From positions 1-32,828 of the forward strand of contig JAEYPH010000030.1 of assembly GCA_023410875.1 (NCBI GenBank): 32,828 nt of DNA, written 5' to 3'. The position numbers and the translations under genes are program-made. Within the stretch, counting starts at the first letter, position 1; each line of letters begins with the position of its first letter. The DNA comes from Bacillota bacterium. GTDB lineage: Bacteria > Bacillota > Clostridia > Christensenellales > UMGS416. This document shows positions 7,269 through 15,107 of the stretch, one piece after another. Under the pieces are notes generated by a model. It searched no databases. It had not been told where the DNA came from and saw nothing but the letters and a program-made list of their open reading frames with translations.

Positions 7269-8267
7269 ATGGATAGGCAGCCAAGCTTCAGCGACATAGA
7301 ATTTGCCGGGAAGAAAAAGATGACCAGACGCGAAGCATTCCTCAAAAAGATGGAAGCTCTGATACCGTGGGTAAAATGGGTCAAGATCATAGAGGGAATT
7401 TATCCCAAGGGGGAACGCGGCAGACCGCCGATAGGCGCTGAGAAGATGCTGCGGATGTACCTGCTGCAGATATGGTTCAATCTATCGGATGAGGGTATAG
7501 AAGATGCACTTTACGATATTCAATCGATGAGGCAGTTCGTAGGGATAAACCTGCTGACAGAAGATGTGCCGGATGCGACGACGCTTCTGAAGTTCCGGCA
7601 TTTGCTGGAAAGCAACGGGATAGCGCGGCAGCTATTCAACGATCTGGGTCAGGAACTGGTTCGAAGCGGGCAGATGGTGCGGGGTGGAACGATCGTGGAT
7701 GCGACCATCTTTGACGCGCCGAGCTCAACCAAGAACGAGAAGAAAGAACGGGATCCGGAGATGCACCAGACCCGGAAAGGCAACCAATGGTATTTTGGGA
7801 TGAAAGGTCACATCGGTGTGGATGCTGACAGCGGATTGGTGCACACGGTCGAAGCAACTGCGGCGAATGTGCACGACGTGGTAATGGCGGAATCCCTGCT
7901 GCACGGGGAAGAGACGGACGTGTATGGCGACTCCGGCTATACCGGGTTGGAAGCGCGCGACGAGATGAAGGAAAACCATCCCGGCGTCAAGTGCCACACG
8001 GCAAGGCGGCCGTCTGCGGTAAACCGTATGGCGGACGGTCCCGAGAAAGAACGGGCAAAAGCAGAGGAACATGCGAAGGCTTCGGTTCGCGCAAAGGTAG
8101 AACATGCTTTTCACATCGTGAAGAACTGGTTCGGTTACAGGAAAGTGCGCTATCGCGGCTTGTCCAAAAACCTTTCGAGATTACACATGCTGTTTGCCTG
8201 TGCGAACCTTCTGCTGGCGGAACGGGCGTACCCGCCTCGGCTATTGACGGGAGCAGTCTGCCAATGA
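7269..8267 (+). CDS. IS5-family DDE transposase
   Basis: A complete 332-residue transposase. The N-terminal part has the IS5 helix-turn-helix domain (KMLRMYLLQIWFNLSDEGIE and DATTLLKFRHLLE). The catalytic core shows the three acidic residues in their usual settings: TIVDATIFDAP, YGDSGYTG and VRAKVEHAFHIVK. The typical MKGHIGVDADSGLVHTVEAT segment is intact, and no frameshift or stop interrupts the gene, so it may be active. The start at 7269 follows a purine-rich GAGGGATAAAGGG. It has no functional link to the neighbouring operon; its insertion point is next to a two-hairpin repeat and the AT-rich island. Confidence 0.93.
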   Translation: MDRQPSFSDIEFAGKKKMTRREAFLKKMEALIPWVKWVKIIEGIYPKGERGRPPIGAEKMLRMYLLQIWFNLSDEGIEDALYDIQSMRQFVGINLLTEDVPDATTLLKFRHLLESNGIARQLFNDLGQELVRSGQMVRGGTIVDATIFDAPSSTKNEKKERDPEMHQTRKGNQWYFGMKGHIGVDADSGLVHTVEATAANVHDVVMAESLLHGEETDVYGDSGYTGLEARDEMKENHPGVKCHTARRPSAVNRMADGPEKERAKAEEHAKASVRAKVEHAFHIVKNWFGYRKVRYRGLSKNLSRLHMLFACANLLLAERAYPPRLLTGAVCQ

Positions 8268-8374
8268 CCCGAAAAAGGAAAGGAAAACACCGCCGAAACA
8301 TGTGCAATCTCGGATTCTCTGCGATGTCAGGCTCCTTTTCGGTACCGAGTAGGCCCTAATACGATTTTAGATAG

Positions 8375-8893
8375 GGATTTTTCAGCGATTCCATAGGACG
8401 ACTAGATAAAAATACCCATAAAAAGTTGCCACATGATAAGAATGCTAAAGAGTTAATACACAGAATTATTAACGCACCTATTATACAGGATAATATTCTT
8501 CCAAGTGAGCTCGACTTAACATGGAATGAAAGGTGTTTTACCTTAACAAATTACAGATATTTTTTTTCCATTGCAGGTAGATGCTTGTCAATATGTATTA
8601 GCCGAGAATTTGAGAACTTATGCGAGGATGGATTAACTGAAGAAGAGTCCACGAATCTACTTATTTATAGATTAGATACAAGTGCTTTTTTTCCAATTGA
8701 AATTATATTACTTAAGAAATTGAACAATGAGCATACTTTGAGCAAGATGGAATCATTTAGGTCAAAAGATATCTATATGGCAAGGATTGAAAGCTACGGA
8801 AGAGAGAATTTTATCATTGGGCTATATCGTGAGTGCTATGGAACTGTTTATGAGCTAATAAGTTTTATGGAAAAAAAATGCCCTTTTATTTAA
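8375..8893 (+). pseudogene. AT-rich gene of unknown function, probably 5'-truncated
   Basis: I do not recognise this protein. A TTG at 8426 gives 155 residues (MPHDKNAKELIHRI...). The frame is open back to 8375, inside the IS5 right end, and the upstream codons read as plausible protein (GRLDKNTHKK), with no ribosome site before the TTG. This suggests that the true start was lost. It has a much lower GC content than all neighbours, a sign of horizontal origin. The sequence is soluble and mixed alpha/beta in character. The stop lies just past a run of eight A (8871-8878), where the next reading frame begins; one extra A would fuse the two into one protein. Confidence 0.55.
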
Positions 8894-9303
8894 AAGATGA
8901 AATTTATACAACAAGAACAAAGAACATAGAGCGCATTGTTCACAGTATGCAAGAACAGAGAAAAGAGAAGACTCTTAAATATATTAATATAATTGGGATG
9001 ATAGTAACTGTATTCTTTGCCTTACCTTTTATTAAGGATACTTTTACAGTCATTCGTAATATAATTAGCCTTAAGAACATTGACGGTATTTCTATCAATG
9101 GACTATCATTATTCACATGGATTATTTTAGTCTTTACGACTTGTTTCGTATTTTTACGAGATTCGATAGGTTCGAAAGGGTTAAAGGTAAGAAAAACGAA
9201 GTTTGACCATGTTTCTAACAAGGTTAAACCCCAAAAAAGCGCAAGTATTTTCGGTAATGTAACACGATTAATAAGCAACTCTTTTTTCCGGCCAAAAGGC
9301 TAA
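8878..9303 (+). CDS. Small membrane protein of AT-rich island, possibly C-terminal half of the preceding gene
   Basis: 141 residues with a charged N-terminal helix (TRTKNIERIVHSMQEQRKEK), then two hydrophobic segments near residues 37-58 and 77-96 joined by a short loop, and a basic tail. I do not recognise the family. The ATG lies at the end of the A8 run inside the preceding gene, with no ribosome site in front. Read as a -1 continuation, the joined protein would have a soluble domain, a long helix and two C-terminal membrane spans, the layout of CorA-type channels; the GMN motif of CorA is absent. Function is unassigned. Base composition is AT-rich like its partner. Confidence 0.5.
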   Translation: MPFYLKDEIYTTRTKNIERIVHSMQEQRKEKTLKYINIIGMIVTVFFALPFIKDTFTVIRNIISLKNIDGISINGLSLFTWIILVFTTCFVFLRDSIGSKGLKVRKTKFDHVSNKVKPQKSASIFGNVTRLISNSFFRPKG

Positions 9304-9326
9304 CTCATAATACAATACTTATTTCC

Positions 9327-9374
9327 GATGGCGGACAGCATGGAGGAAGTGCTGCAGATCATTTCCGGGAAATA
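9327..9374 (+). pseudogene. Short GC-rich coding remnant at island junction
   Basis: The reading MADSMEEVLQIISGK followed by TAA looks like the C-terminal end of a normal host protein. It is GC-rich, while the DNA immediately before it is AT-rich, so the junction of the foreign island lies near 9325. The parent gene is not identifiable from 15 residues, and it could also be a chance reading. Confidence 0.3.
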
Positions 9375-9413
9375 AGCCCGATCACAAACCGGACGCGACG
9401 GGAGGCATGCGCC

Positions 9414-10721
9414 ATGTGGAACAGGGCTTTGGAATCATTCCTGAGCGAATGGCAGGGCAGAGACGACGTGCTGGCGGCAGTGCTGACCGGCAGCCATGCC
9501 TCGGGCAACGCCACGCCCCGGTCGGATATCGACGTCATCCTCGTGCTGTCCGACGACGTAACCCATCGGGAACGGGGCAACTGCGTGCGCGAGGGCCATC
9601 TGATCGAGTATTTCGCCAATCCCGCCGGGCAGATTCTGCAGTATATGCGGGAGGAGCTTGCCCAGGGTGTGCGCGCCGACGCGTGCATGCTCACAAGCGG
9701 CACGGTGCTCTTCGACAAGACCGGCATCGTGGAGCAATTAAAGGCCCGTGCCCGGCAGGATCTGGCTCAGCCGCTGCAGCCCATGGAGCCCGCGGACCTG
9801 GAGATGACGAAGTACCACCTGTGGGACGGCTTCGACGAGATGCTGCAATCCCAACAGGAAGGGCCGGGGGCGTTCAGCTTCGCGTGCTCGGTGTATCTGC
9901 AGCAGCTTGCCGCCGATTATTTCCGGTTCCTTCGCACGCCGATGCCGGCGGTGTACAAGCTGGCCCGCTATTGCCGGGATCAGGCCTATCGCGACCGGCT
10001 GCCCATCCCCGGTCTGCCCGATTCTGTTTTCATGGAGAAGTTTCTGGAGTGTCTGGACCAGCCGGACCCGCAGCAGAAGCTGCGGCAGGTGGACGCGCTG
10101 CGGGCCTACGTCGTGGAACGGCTGGGCGGCTTTGAAATCGACGGATGGGCGCTGCGCACGCCGCGCACGGACAAGGCGGTGCAGCAAACGGAGACACCCA
10201 TCGGCGATGGGCCGGAGGAGGTGCTACGGGCCATACAGCAGGGCATGAAGAGAACCCACCGGGCCAGCGGCAGGGCGGTGATACTGGGGGATGGCCATCT
10301 GCTGCTGATGCGCTACAAGGGCGGGGAATATTACAACTTCCCCGGCGGCGCGGTGGAGGCCGGCGAGACGCTGGCGGAATGCGCCAAGCGAGAAGTGCTG
10401 GAGGAGACCGGCCTCACGGTGGACGTGGGGCAGGCACTGTTTACGCTGGAGGTGGAGACCGCCCGCTGCGGTATATCCGGCAACCCGCACCTCAGCATAT
10501 TCTTCGCGTGCACGGTGGATGAGAGCCAGCCGGCGGTGGAGCCAAGCCACCCGGACCGCAGCCTGGACGACCCCACATGGCTGGCGGACGCCTACTGGGC
10601 GCCGCTGGACAGCCTGCGGCAGCTGAACTTTTTGCCGTACATTCCCGACAGCATTTTGGCCTACGCCAACAGCGGTGTGTTCCAGCCCAGGTTTATGAGT
10701 GGACAGTTTGAGAAGCCGTAG
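9414..10721 (+). CDS. Nucleotidyltransferase - Nudix hydrolase fusion
   Basis: A 435-residue two-domain protein. Residues 1-110 form a minimal nucleotidyltransferase: G26-S27 in LTGSHASGN, then SDID with D38 and D40, the metal ligands of the Pol-beta superfamily. The middle (about 115-275) is helical and resembles the substrate-binding helical part of aminoglycoside-type nucleotidyltransferases. Residues about 285-425 form a Nudix domain with an intact box: G312, E318, then REVLEETGL at 326-334. GGGAGG lies eight bases before the ATG. The protein may transfer a nucleotide to a substrate and also hydrolyse nucleotide derivatives; the substrate is unknown. It is monocistronic here and converges on the next gene with a one-base gap. 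Confidence 0.85.
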   Translation: MWNRALESFLSEWQGRDDVLAAVLTGSHASGNATPRSDIDVILVLSDDVTHRERGNCVREGHLIEYFANPAGQILQYMREELAQGVRADACMLTSGTVLFDKTGIVEQLKARARQDLAQPLQPMEPADLEMTKYHLWDGFDEMLQSQQEGPGAFSFACSVYLQQLAADYFRFLRTPMPAVYKLARYCRDQAYRDRLPIPGLPDSVFMEKFLECLDQPDPQQKLRQVDALRAYVVERLGGFEIDGWALRTPRTDKAVQQTETPIGDGPEEVLRAIQQGMKRTHRASGRAVILGDGHLLLMRYKGGEYYNFPGGAVEAGETLAECAKREVLEETGLTVDVGQALFTLEVETARCGISGNPHLSIFFACTVDESQPAVEPSHPDRSLDDPTWLADAYWAPLDSLRQLNFLPYIPDSILAYANSGVFQPRFMSGQFEKP

Positions 10722-10722
10722 C

Positions 10723-11196
10723 TTATACCGCAGGATCGGTTGCTTGATATTCCTTTTCAATCAAAGCCAATACATCGTGCCAATCATCCTTGCTTAAATC
10801 CGAGAAGTAAAAACTGCAACCCACACATTTTTTGTACAGAACACCGTCAAAGGTGAATTTAGCGCCTCCGGCGCAATGGAGGTTGCAGGATTTACAATCA
10901 TACGCGCTTGTCACAACTTCTTTGATTTTGTCGCTGTATGCATCGAAGGCTTCCCGATAAGCGTCGATGCTCCATAGGCAGGCCTTGATATGCCATTTGT
11001 CCTCCGTGCACTCAATCGTATACAAAACTCTTGCAGGCTTTTTTCTGGAATAAACGCACTTCCATGATTTGTGGGCAGTAGCATACCGCACGACACTCTT
11101 GCAGTTCAGCGCTTCGCCAAGGGCAACAAAAGCATTTGCCACAGAGAAATCGTCATCGGGCAAAATCCGGATCATTTCCGCAGGCGTCTTTTGCAT
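10723..11196 (-). CDS. Cysteine-rich hypothetical protein
   Basis: 157 residues, family not recognised. The N-terminal half is a mixed alpha/beta domain (KSWKCVYSRKKPARVLYTIEC). The C-terminal half has CKSCNLHC and later KKCVGCSFYF, five to six cysteines arranged as paired CxxC-like knuckles, which suggests a bound metal, probably zinc. The start has GGAGGG eight bases upstream. It converges on the NTase-Nudix gene, and the two stops nearly touch. It is not membrane-bound and has no signal peptide. It may be a small nucleotide- or stress-related protein, but nothing in the sequence proves this. Confidence 0.75.
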   Translation of the reverse strand: MQKTPAEMIRILPDDDFSVANAFVALGEALNCKSVVRYATAHKSWKCVYSRKKPARVLYTIECTEDKWHIKACLWSIDAYREAFDAYSDKIKEVVTSAYDCKSCNLHCAGGAKFTFDGVLYKKCVGCSFYFSDLSKDDWHDVLALIEKEYQATDPAV

Positions 11197-11223
11197 GTGC
11201 GATTCCCTCCAAGTGTCGATCCG

Positions 11224-12147
11224 TCAATCATTCAACTCGGTTATCTCAAGAGCAGCAACTGAGGGCGGGCCCTTCGCCGACTGCCGATCCCGCACCAGCA
11301 AGTATACCAGCGCCACGAGCGTTGGCACCGCCCACAGGATCAGGCGATGGATGTCACCTTGCCCGCTCACGGCTGCTGCGCCGGCCCCATCCCACAGGGC
11401 GGCGAGGTTGTTCAGCAAGCATGCCAAACCCCAGAGCAGCGCCAGCGCGTCCCACATCCGTCGTCTCACGGCCTCAAAAAGTGCGGCCGCCACCAGCGCG
11501 GTGGCCAGGGCCGACGCCAGCTCCGTGAAAAACCAGGGGAACAGCGGTGTGCCTGAGATCAGCTGTATAAGCCGCACCGGCAGCGAGGGGATGAAGCTGA
11601 TGGCGGCCAATATCAACGCGCCGACGGCCAGGCTGGTTTGCCGCCTCCAAACGGGTAGAAGCAATGCCGCCTTCAGTGCCGCTTGGGCCGTTGCCAGCGG
11701 CAGGGCCAGCACGGAAAACGCGGCGACCATTGCCGGCGCCGTATAGGAATCGCCGGGCGAGGGCTGCAACAGGCTGTGCAAAGACAGTGCCAGCGCCGTC
11801 AAAAAGCCTGGAAGAGCAATCCATCCGACGCGGTTCTGCGCGCGGTCCTCCAGCGCGTGCCTGGCCTGTGAACGCAGTATGAAGAGGGCTACAAGAATGC
11901 TCGCCGCCAGCATAACCACGAGGAGAGCCCCGGTCAGCGCCCATACTACGGCGTCAGCGGAAGAGGCAGGGGCATTGGGCAGGTCTTGTGGCACACGTAT
12001 GAGTACGAGGGGCAGGATAACCAGCACGGTGGTCATGAGAGAGACGGCGACAGGCAGCACAACGCCATATAGGGCGGCCACCACCCCGGCCAGCTTCCAT
12101 GGGTGCACGCTCCAGTGCTTTATTACGGGCTTCTCCAGTGATTGCAT
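11224..12147 (-). CDS. Multi-pass membrane protein, paralogue 2 of tandem pair
   Basis: 307 residues with about eight hydrophobic segments, family not recognised. It is clearly paralogous to the gene just upstream. Both begin with a short cytosolic stretch ending in HWS(V/T)HPxKLA, share ALEDRAQNRVGWIALPG versus GLADRAQNRISWEALPG before a membrane span, and share a late R(R/L)xWDALAL and LILW(A)xP motif. I chose the ATG at 12147 (MQSLEKPV) because it matches the paralogue start and has AGAGGTG upstream. It lies 19 bases after the paralogue, so the pair is one operon. The C-terminus ends in a cytosolic charged tail. No transport or enzymatic motif is visible. Confidence 0.8.
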   Translation of the reverse strand: MQSLEKPVIKHWSVHPWKLAGVVAALYGVVLPVAVSLMTTVLVILPLVLIRVPQDLPNAPASSADAVVWALTGALLVVMLAASILVALFILRSQARHALEDRAQNRVGWIALPGFLTALALSLHSLLQPSPGDSYTAPAMVAAFSVLALPLATAQAALKAALLLPVWRRQTSLAVGALILAAISFIPSLPVRLIQLISGTPLFPWFFTELASALATALVAAALFEAVRRRMWDALALLWGLACLLNNLAALWDGAGAAAVSGQGDIHRLILWAVPTLVALVYLLVRDRQSAKGPPSVAALEITELND

Positions 12148-12166
12148 AAACACCTCTTGCCTTTGA

Positions 12167-13081
12167 TTATATTGGGAGAAAATGCTGGGCCAGCGCCCGA
12201 ATGCGCCGGGCGAAGGCAACAAAGGGTCGGGCGGGGGAGATGCCCCGGTCCCACATCCGCAGGCAGTATAGTGCCGCCAGCGCCGGCAGCGCCCACAGAA
12301 TCAGCTGGTGGGCGCCGTTCAGCCAGACCGCCGCGCTGGCGCCGGCATCCGTGTTCCAAAGGCCACGCAACACCGAGAGCGCCATATACACGCCCCAGTG
12401 CAGCGCCAGCGCGTCCCACAGGCGCAGCCGCTCCATTTGCAGCAGCGCCACGGCCACCAGGGCATAGGCCGCGCATTCCGGCAGCTGGAGCGCCCACCAG
12501 AATGTAGGCCGCGCTTCGTAGCTTAAGACCCACATCAGCAATTGCTGTGCCAGCGTTGGTGCCAGCGCCACCGCCGCGACGACCAGTGCGCCGATGGCAA
12601 GGCCGGTGCGCGGGCGCAGCACGGGGATCAACAGCGCCGCAATCAATACCGGCTGCATCGACACCAGCAGCGAGGCCAGCGTGACGGAGGCGATGTTCCA
12701 CGCGTGCTCCAGCCGGTTGTCGGGCTGGCGCAAGCCCCAGAGGCTCATAGCCAGCAGCACCAGCACCACGGCTAGCCCCGGCAGTGCCTCCCAGCTGATG
12801 CGGTTTTGCGCCCGGTCGGCCAAACCCCGGCAGGCCTGCGCGCGCAGCACGACAGTGGTGAATACCGCCCACCCCACCGCGAGCAGCAGCGTTGGCAGCA
12901 CCAGCCAGGCCATCAGCGCGGCGTGAGTCGCCTCGGGGGCCAGACTGCCGTGCAGGAACGCCAGATCCAAAGATATCCGCATCGCGGCCAGCGCGGCTGC
13001 GATCACGGCCGTCACCACGGCCAGCTTCGCGGGGTGGGTGCTCCAATGGCGGGGAGAACCGTTGACGGCTGGTTTTTCCAT
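12167..13081 (-). CDS. Multi-pass membrane protein, paralogue 1 of tandem pair
   Basis: 304 residues with about eight hydrophobic segments. It shares the HPAKLA N-terminal motif, the DRAQNRISWEALPG motif and the LRLWDALALHWG motif with its downstream neighbour, so the two arose by tandem duplication and have since diverged strongly. I chose the ATG at 13081 (MEKPAVNG), with GGAGG nine bases upstream; another ATG lies ten codons earlier. The upstream region is shared with the divergent sugar operon. I do not recognise a function. The lack of conserved charged residues inside the spans makes a transporter less likely than a structural or sensory membrane protein, but this is weak inference. Confidence 0.8.
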   Translation of the reverse strand: MEKPAVNGSPRHWSTHPAKLAVVTAVIAAALAAMRISLDLAFLHGSLAPEATHAALMAWLVLPTLLLAVGWAVFTTVVLRAQACRGLADRAQNRISWEALPGLAVVLVLLAMSLWGLRQPDNRLEHAWNIASVTLASLLVSMQPVLIAALLIPVLRPRTGLAIGALVVAAVALAPTLAQQLLMWVLSYEARPTFWWALQLPECAAYALVAVALLQMERLRLWDALALHWGVYMALSVLRGLWNTDAGASAAVWLNGAHQLILWALPALAALYCLRMWDRGISPARPFVAFARRIRALAQHFLPI

Positions 13082-13197
13082 GGCGGTCTGCCTCCATCCG
13101 GATAGAGTCATATAATCATACGATAATGCGTTGGAGATGTGGCGTCAAGGGGTAAGGGGTGTCCGCCGTTAGTTGCGGGAGCGCAGTGGTATATTTG

Positions 13198-13206
13198 TGG
13201 TATAAT
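13198..13206 (+). promoter_or_regulatory. Extended -10 promoter of the sugar operon
   Basis: TGGTATAAT, identical to the -10 of the salvage operon, lies 76 bases before the rfbF start. A TTGCGG at 13173-13178 is too far (22 bases) to be a normal -35, so it probably works as an extended -10 promoter. Confidence 0.6.
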
Positions 13207-13282
13207 AGTCATCAATCGCCATCCCTACCATCCCAACGCGGCGGGCCCGCCGGCCGGCGGGCAGCCCACGAAAGCGGTGCGA

Positions 13283-14056
13283 ATGAAAACGGTGATACTG
13301 GCCGGCGGCCTGGGCACGCGCATCGGCGAGGAAACCCACCTCAAGCCCAAGCCCATGATCGACATCGGCAACATGCCCATCATCTGGCACATCATGAAGC
13401 TGTACTCCCATTACGGCTTCTACGACTTCATCATCTGCTGCGGCTACAAGGGCTACCAGCTCAAGGAATATTTCAGCAACTACTACCTGCACCACTCCGA
13501 CGTGACCTTCGATTTCGGCAACGAAAACCGCATGGAGCTGCACAACTGCCACAGCGAACCCTGGCGGGTCACGCTGGTAGACACCGGCCTGGAAACCATG
13601 ACCGGCGGCCGCGTGCGGCGCATCCGGCCCTATGTCGGCGATGAGCCCTTTATGCTGACCTACGGCGACGGCGTGGCGGATGTGGACATCCCGGCGCTGG
13701 TGCGCTTCCACCAGGAAAGCGGACGGACGGCCACGATCACCGCCGTGCAGCCCGGCGGGCGCTTCGGCGTGCTGGATATCGACGAGCGCGACCGGGTTGT
13801 CGCCTTCAAGGAGAAGAGCCGGGAGGACGGCGGCTGGGTCAACGGTGGGTTCATGGTGTTCCAACCGGAGATCTTCGACGAGCTGCACGGCGACGCCACG
13901 GTGCTGGAGCGCGAGCCCCTGGAGCGCCTGGCCGCCGCGGGGCAGCTGCAATCCTTCCGCCACCGAGGCTTCTGGCAGTGTATGGACACCCAGCGGGACC
14001 GGCTGTATCTGGAGGAGCTGTGGGCGGGCGGAAACGCGCCGTGGAAGTTATGGTAG
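13283..14056 (+). CDS. rfbF: Glucose-1-phosphate cytidylyltransferase RfbF
   Basis: 257 residues, the exact length of Salmonella RfbF. It makes CDP-glucose from CTP and glucose-1-phosphate, the first step to CDP-3,6-dideoxyhexoses. The N-terminal nucleotide-binding loop MKTVILAGGLGTRIGEET, the IDIGNMPIIWHIMKLYS segment, MLTYGDGVADV with the metal-binding Asp, and FWQCMDTQRD near the end are all typical. The frame is open upstream, but the family N-terminus sets the start at 13283. The last seven bases overlap the start of rfbG (ATGGTAG). It is the first gene of a seven-gene operon. Confidence 0.95.
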   Translation: MKTVILAGGLGTRIGEETHLKPKPMIDIGNMPIIWHIMKLYSHYGFYDFIICCGYKGYQLKEYFSNYYLHHSDVTFDFGNENRMELHNCHSEPWRVTLVDTGLETMTGGRVRRIRPYVGDEPFMLTYGDGVADVDIPALVRFHQESGRTATITAVQPGGRFGVLDIDERDRVVAFKEKSREDGGWVNGGFMVFQPEIFDELHGDATVLEREPLERLAAAGQLQSFRHRGFWQCMDTQRDRLYLEELWAGGNAPWKLW

Positions 14057-15105
14057 GTTTTGAGGATTTCTACCGGGGCCGGCGGGTGCTGGTCACCGGC
14101 CATACGGGCTTCAAGGGCTCGTGGCTGTGCGCGTGGCTTAAGGCTCTGGGCGCCCATGTGACGGGGTTCGCGCTGGCGCCGGACACCCAGCCCAGCCTCT
14201 TCGAGGCTGCGGGTGTGGAATCGGGCATGGTCAGCATACTGGGCGACGTGCGGGACCGGGAGGCGCTGCGGGCGGCCTTCCGGCAGGCGCAGCCGGAGGT
14301 CGTGTTCCACCTGGCGGCGCAGCCGCTGGTGCGCCGGGGCTATGAGCAGCCGGCGGACACCTTCGAGACCAACGTCATGGGCACGGTCAACGTGCTGGAA
14401 TGCGTGCGGGAGACGCCGAGTGTGCGCTCGGTCGTCAACGTGACGACCGACAAGGTGTACCGCAACCGGGAGTGGCCCTGGGGGTACCGCGAGAGCGACG
14501 AGCTGGACGGCCACGACCCCTATTCCAACTCCAAATCCTGTTCGGACCTGATCACCGGGTGTTACCGGCGGTCGTTCTTCGCCGGCGGGCCGGCGGTCAG
14601 CGCCGCCCGGGCGGGCAACGTCATCGGCGGAGGGGATTTCGCCGCCGAGCGCATCCTGCCGGATTGCGTGCGTGCCGCGCTGGCGGGGCAGCCCATCGTG
14701 CTTCGCAACCCCCGCTCGGTGCGGCCCTATCAGCACGTGCTGGAGCCGCTGAGCGCCTATCTTCTGATCGCCCGGGCACAGTATGAAGACCCGTCCCTGG
14801 CCGGGGCCTACAATGTGGGGCCGGGGCAGGAGGGCTGCGTGACGACCGAGGAGCTGGCGCGGCTGTTCTGCGCCGCCTGGGGCCAGGGCGCGCGCTATGA
14901 GGCCGGCCCCGGCGGCGGCCCCCACGAGGCCGGGCTGCTGACGCTGGACGCCGCGCTGATCCGTACCCGGCTGGGGTGGCGGCCCCGCTGGAGCATCGCC
15001 CAGGCCGTGGAGCGCGCGGCGCGGTGGTACCGCGGCCACGCCCAAGGCGGTGACACCGCCGCGTGCCTGCGGGCGCAGATCGCCGAATATACGAATCAGG
15101 AGTGA
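14050..15105 (+). CDS. rfbG: CDP-glucose 4,6-dehydratase RfbG
   Basis: 351 residues, an extended short-chain dehydrogenase that turns CDP-glucose into CDP-4-keto-6-deoxyglucose. Seen in the sequence: the NAD-binding loop VTGHTGFKGSWL, FHLAAQPLVRRGY, NVTTDKVYRN carrying the catalytic Thr/Asp region, and YSNSKSCSDLI with the Tyr-x-x-x-Lys pair. AGNVIGGGDFAAERILPDC is also typical. The ATG at 14050 is the family start and overlaps the rfbF stop. The gene ends two bases before rfbH. All three rfbFGH steps are therefore translated together. Base composition is high-GC like the host, so there is no sign of recent transfer. Confidence 0.95.
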   Translation: MVGFEDFYRGRRVLVTGHTGFKGSWLCAWLKALGAHVTGFALAPDTQPSLFEAAGVESGMVSILGDVRDREALRAAFRQAQPEVVFHLAAQPLVRRGYEQPADTFETNVMGTVNVLECVRETPSVRSVVNVTTDKVYRNREWPWGYRESDELDGHDPYSNSKSCSDLITGCYRRSFFAGGPAVSAARAGNVIGGGDFAAERILPDCVRAALAGQPIVLRNPRSVRPYQHVLEPLSAYLLIARAQYEDPSLAGAYNVGPGQEGCVTTEELARLFCAAWGQGARYEAGPGGGPHEAGLLTLDAALIRTRLGWRPRWSIAQAVERAARWYRGHAQGGDTAACLRAQIAEYTNQE

Positions 15106-15107
15106 AC

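Larger units (their letters stand above)
7192..8395 (+). mobile_element. IS5-family insertion sequence, apparently complete
   Basis: A single full-length transposase gene is bounded by imperfect 14-base terminal inverted repeats, TATGGAACCACTGA at 7192-7205 and its inverted partner TCAGCGATTCCATA at 8382-8395 (12 of 14 positions match). The resulting 1.2 kb length suits IS5. No target-site duplication is obvious beside these ends, so the exact boundaries could lie a few bases away or the element may have been rearranged after insertion. Confidence 0.65.
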
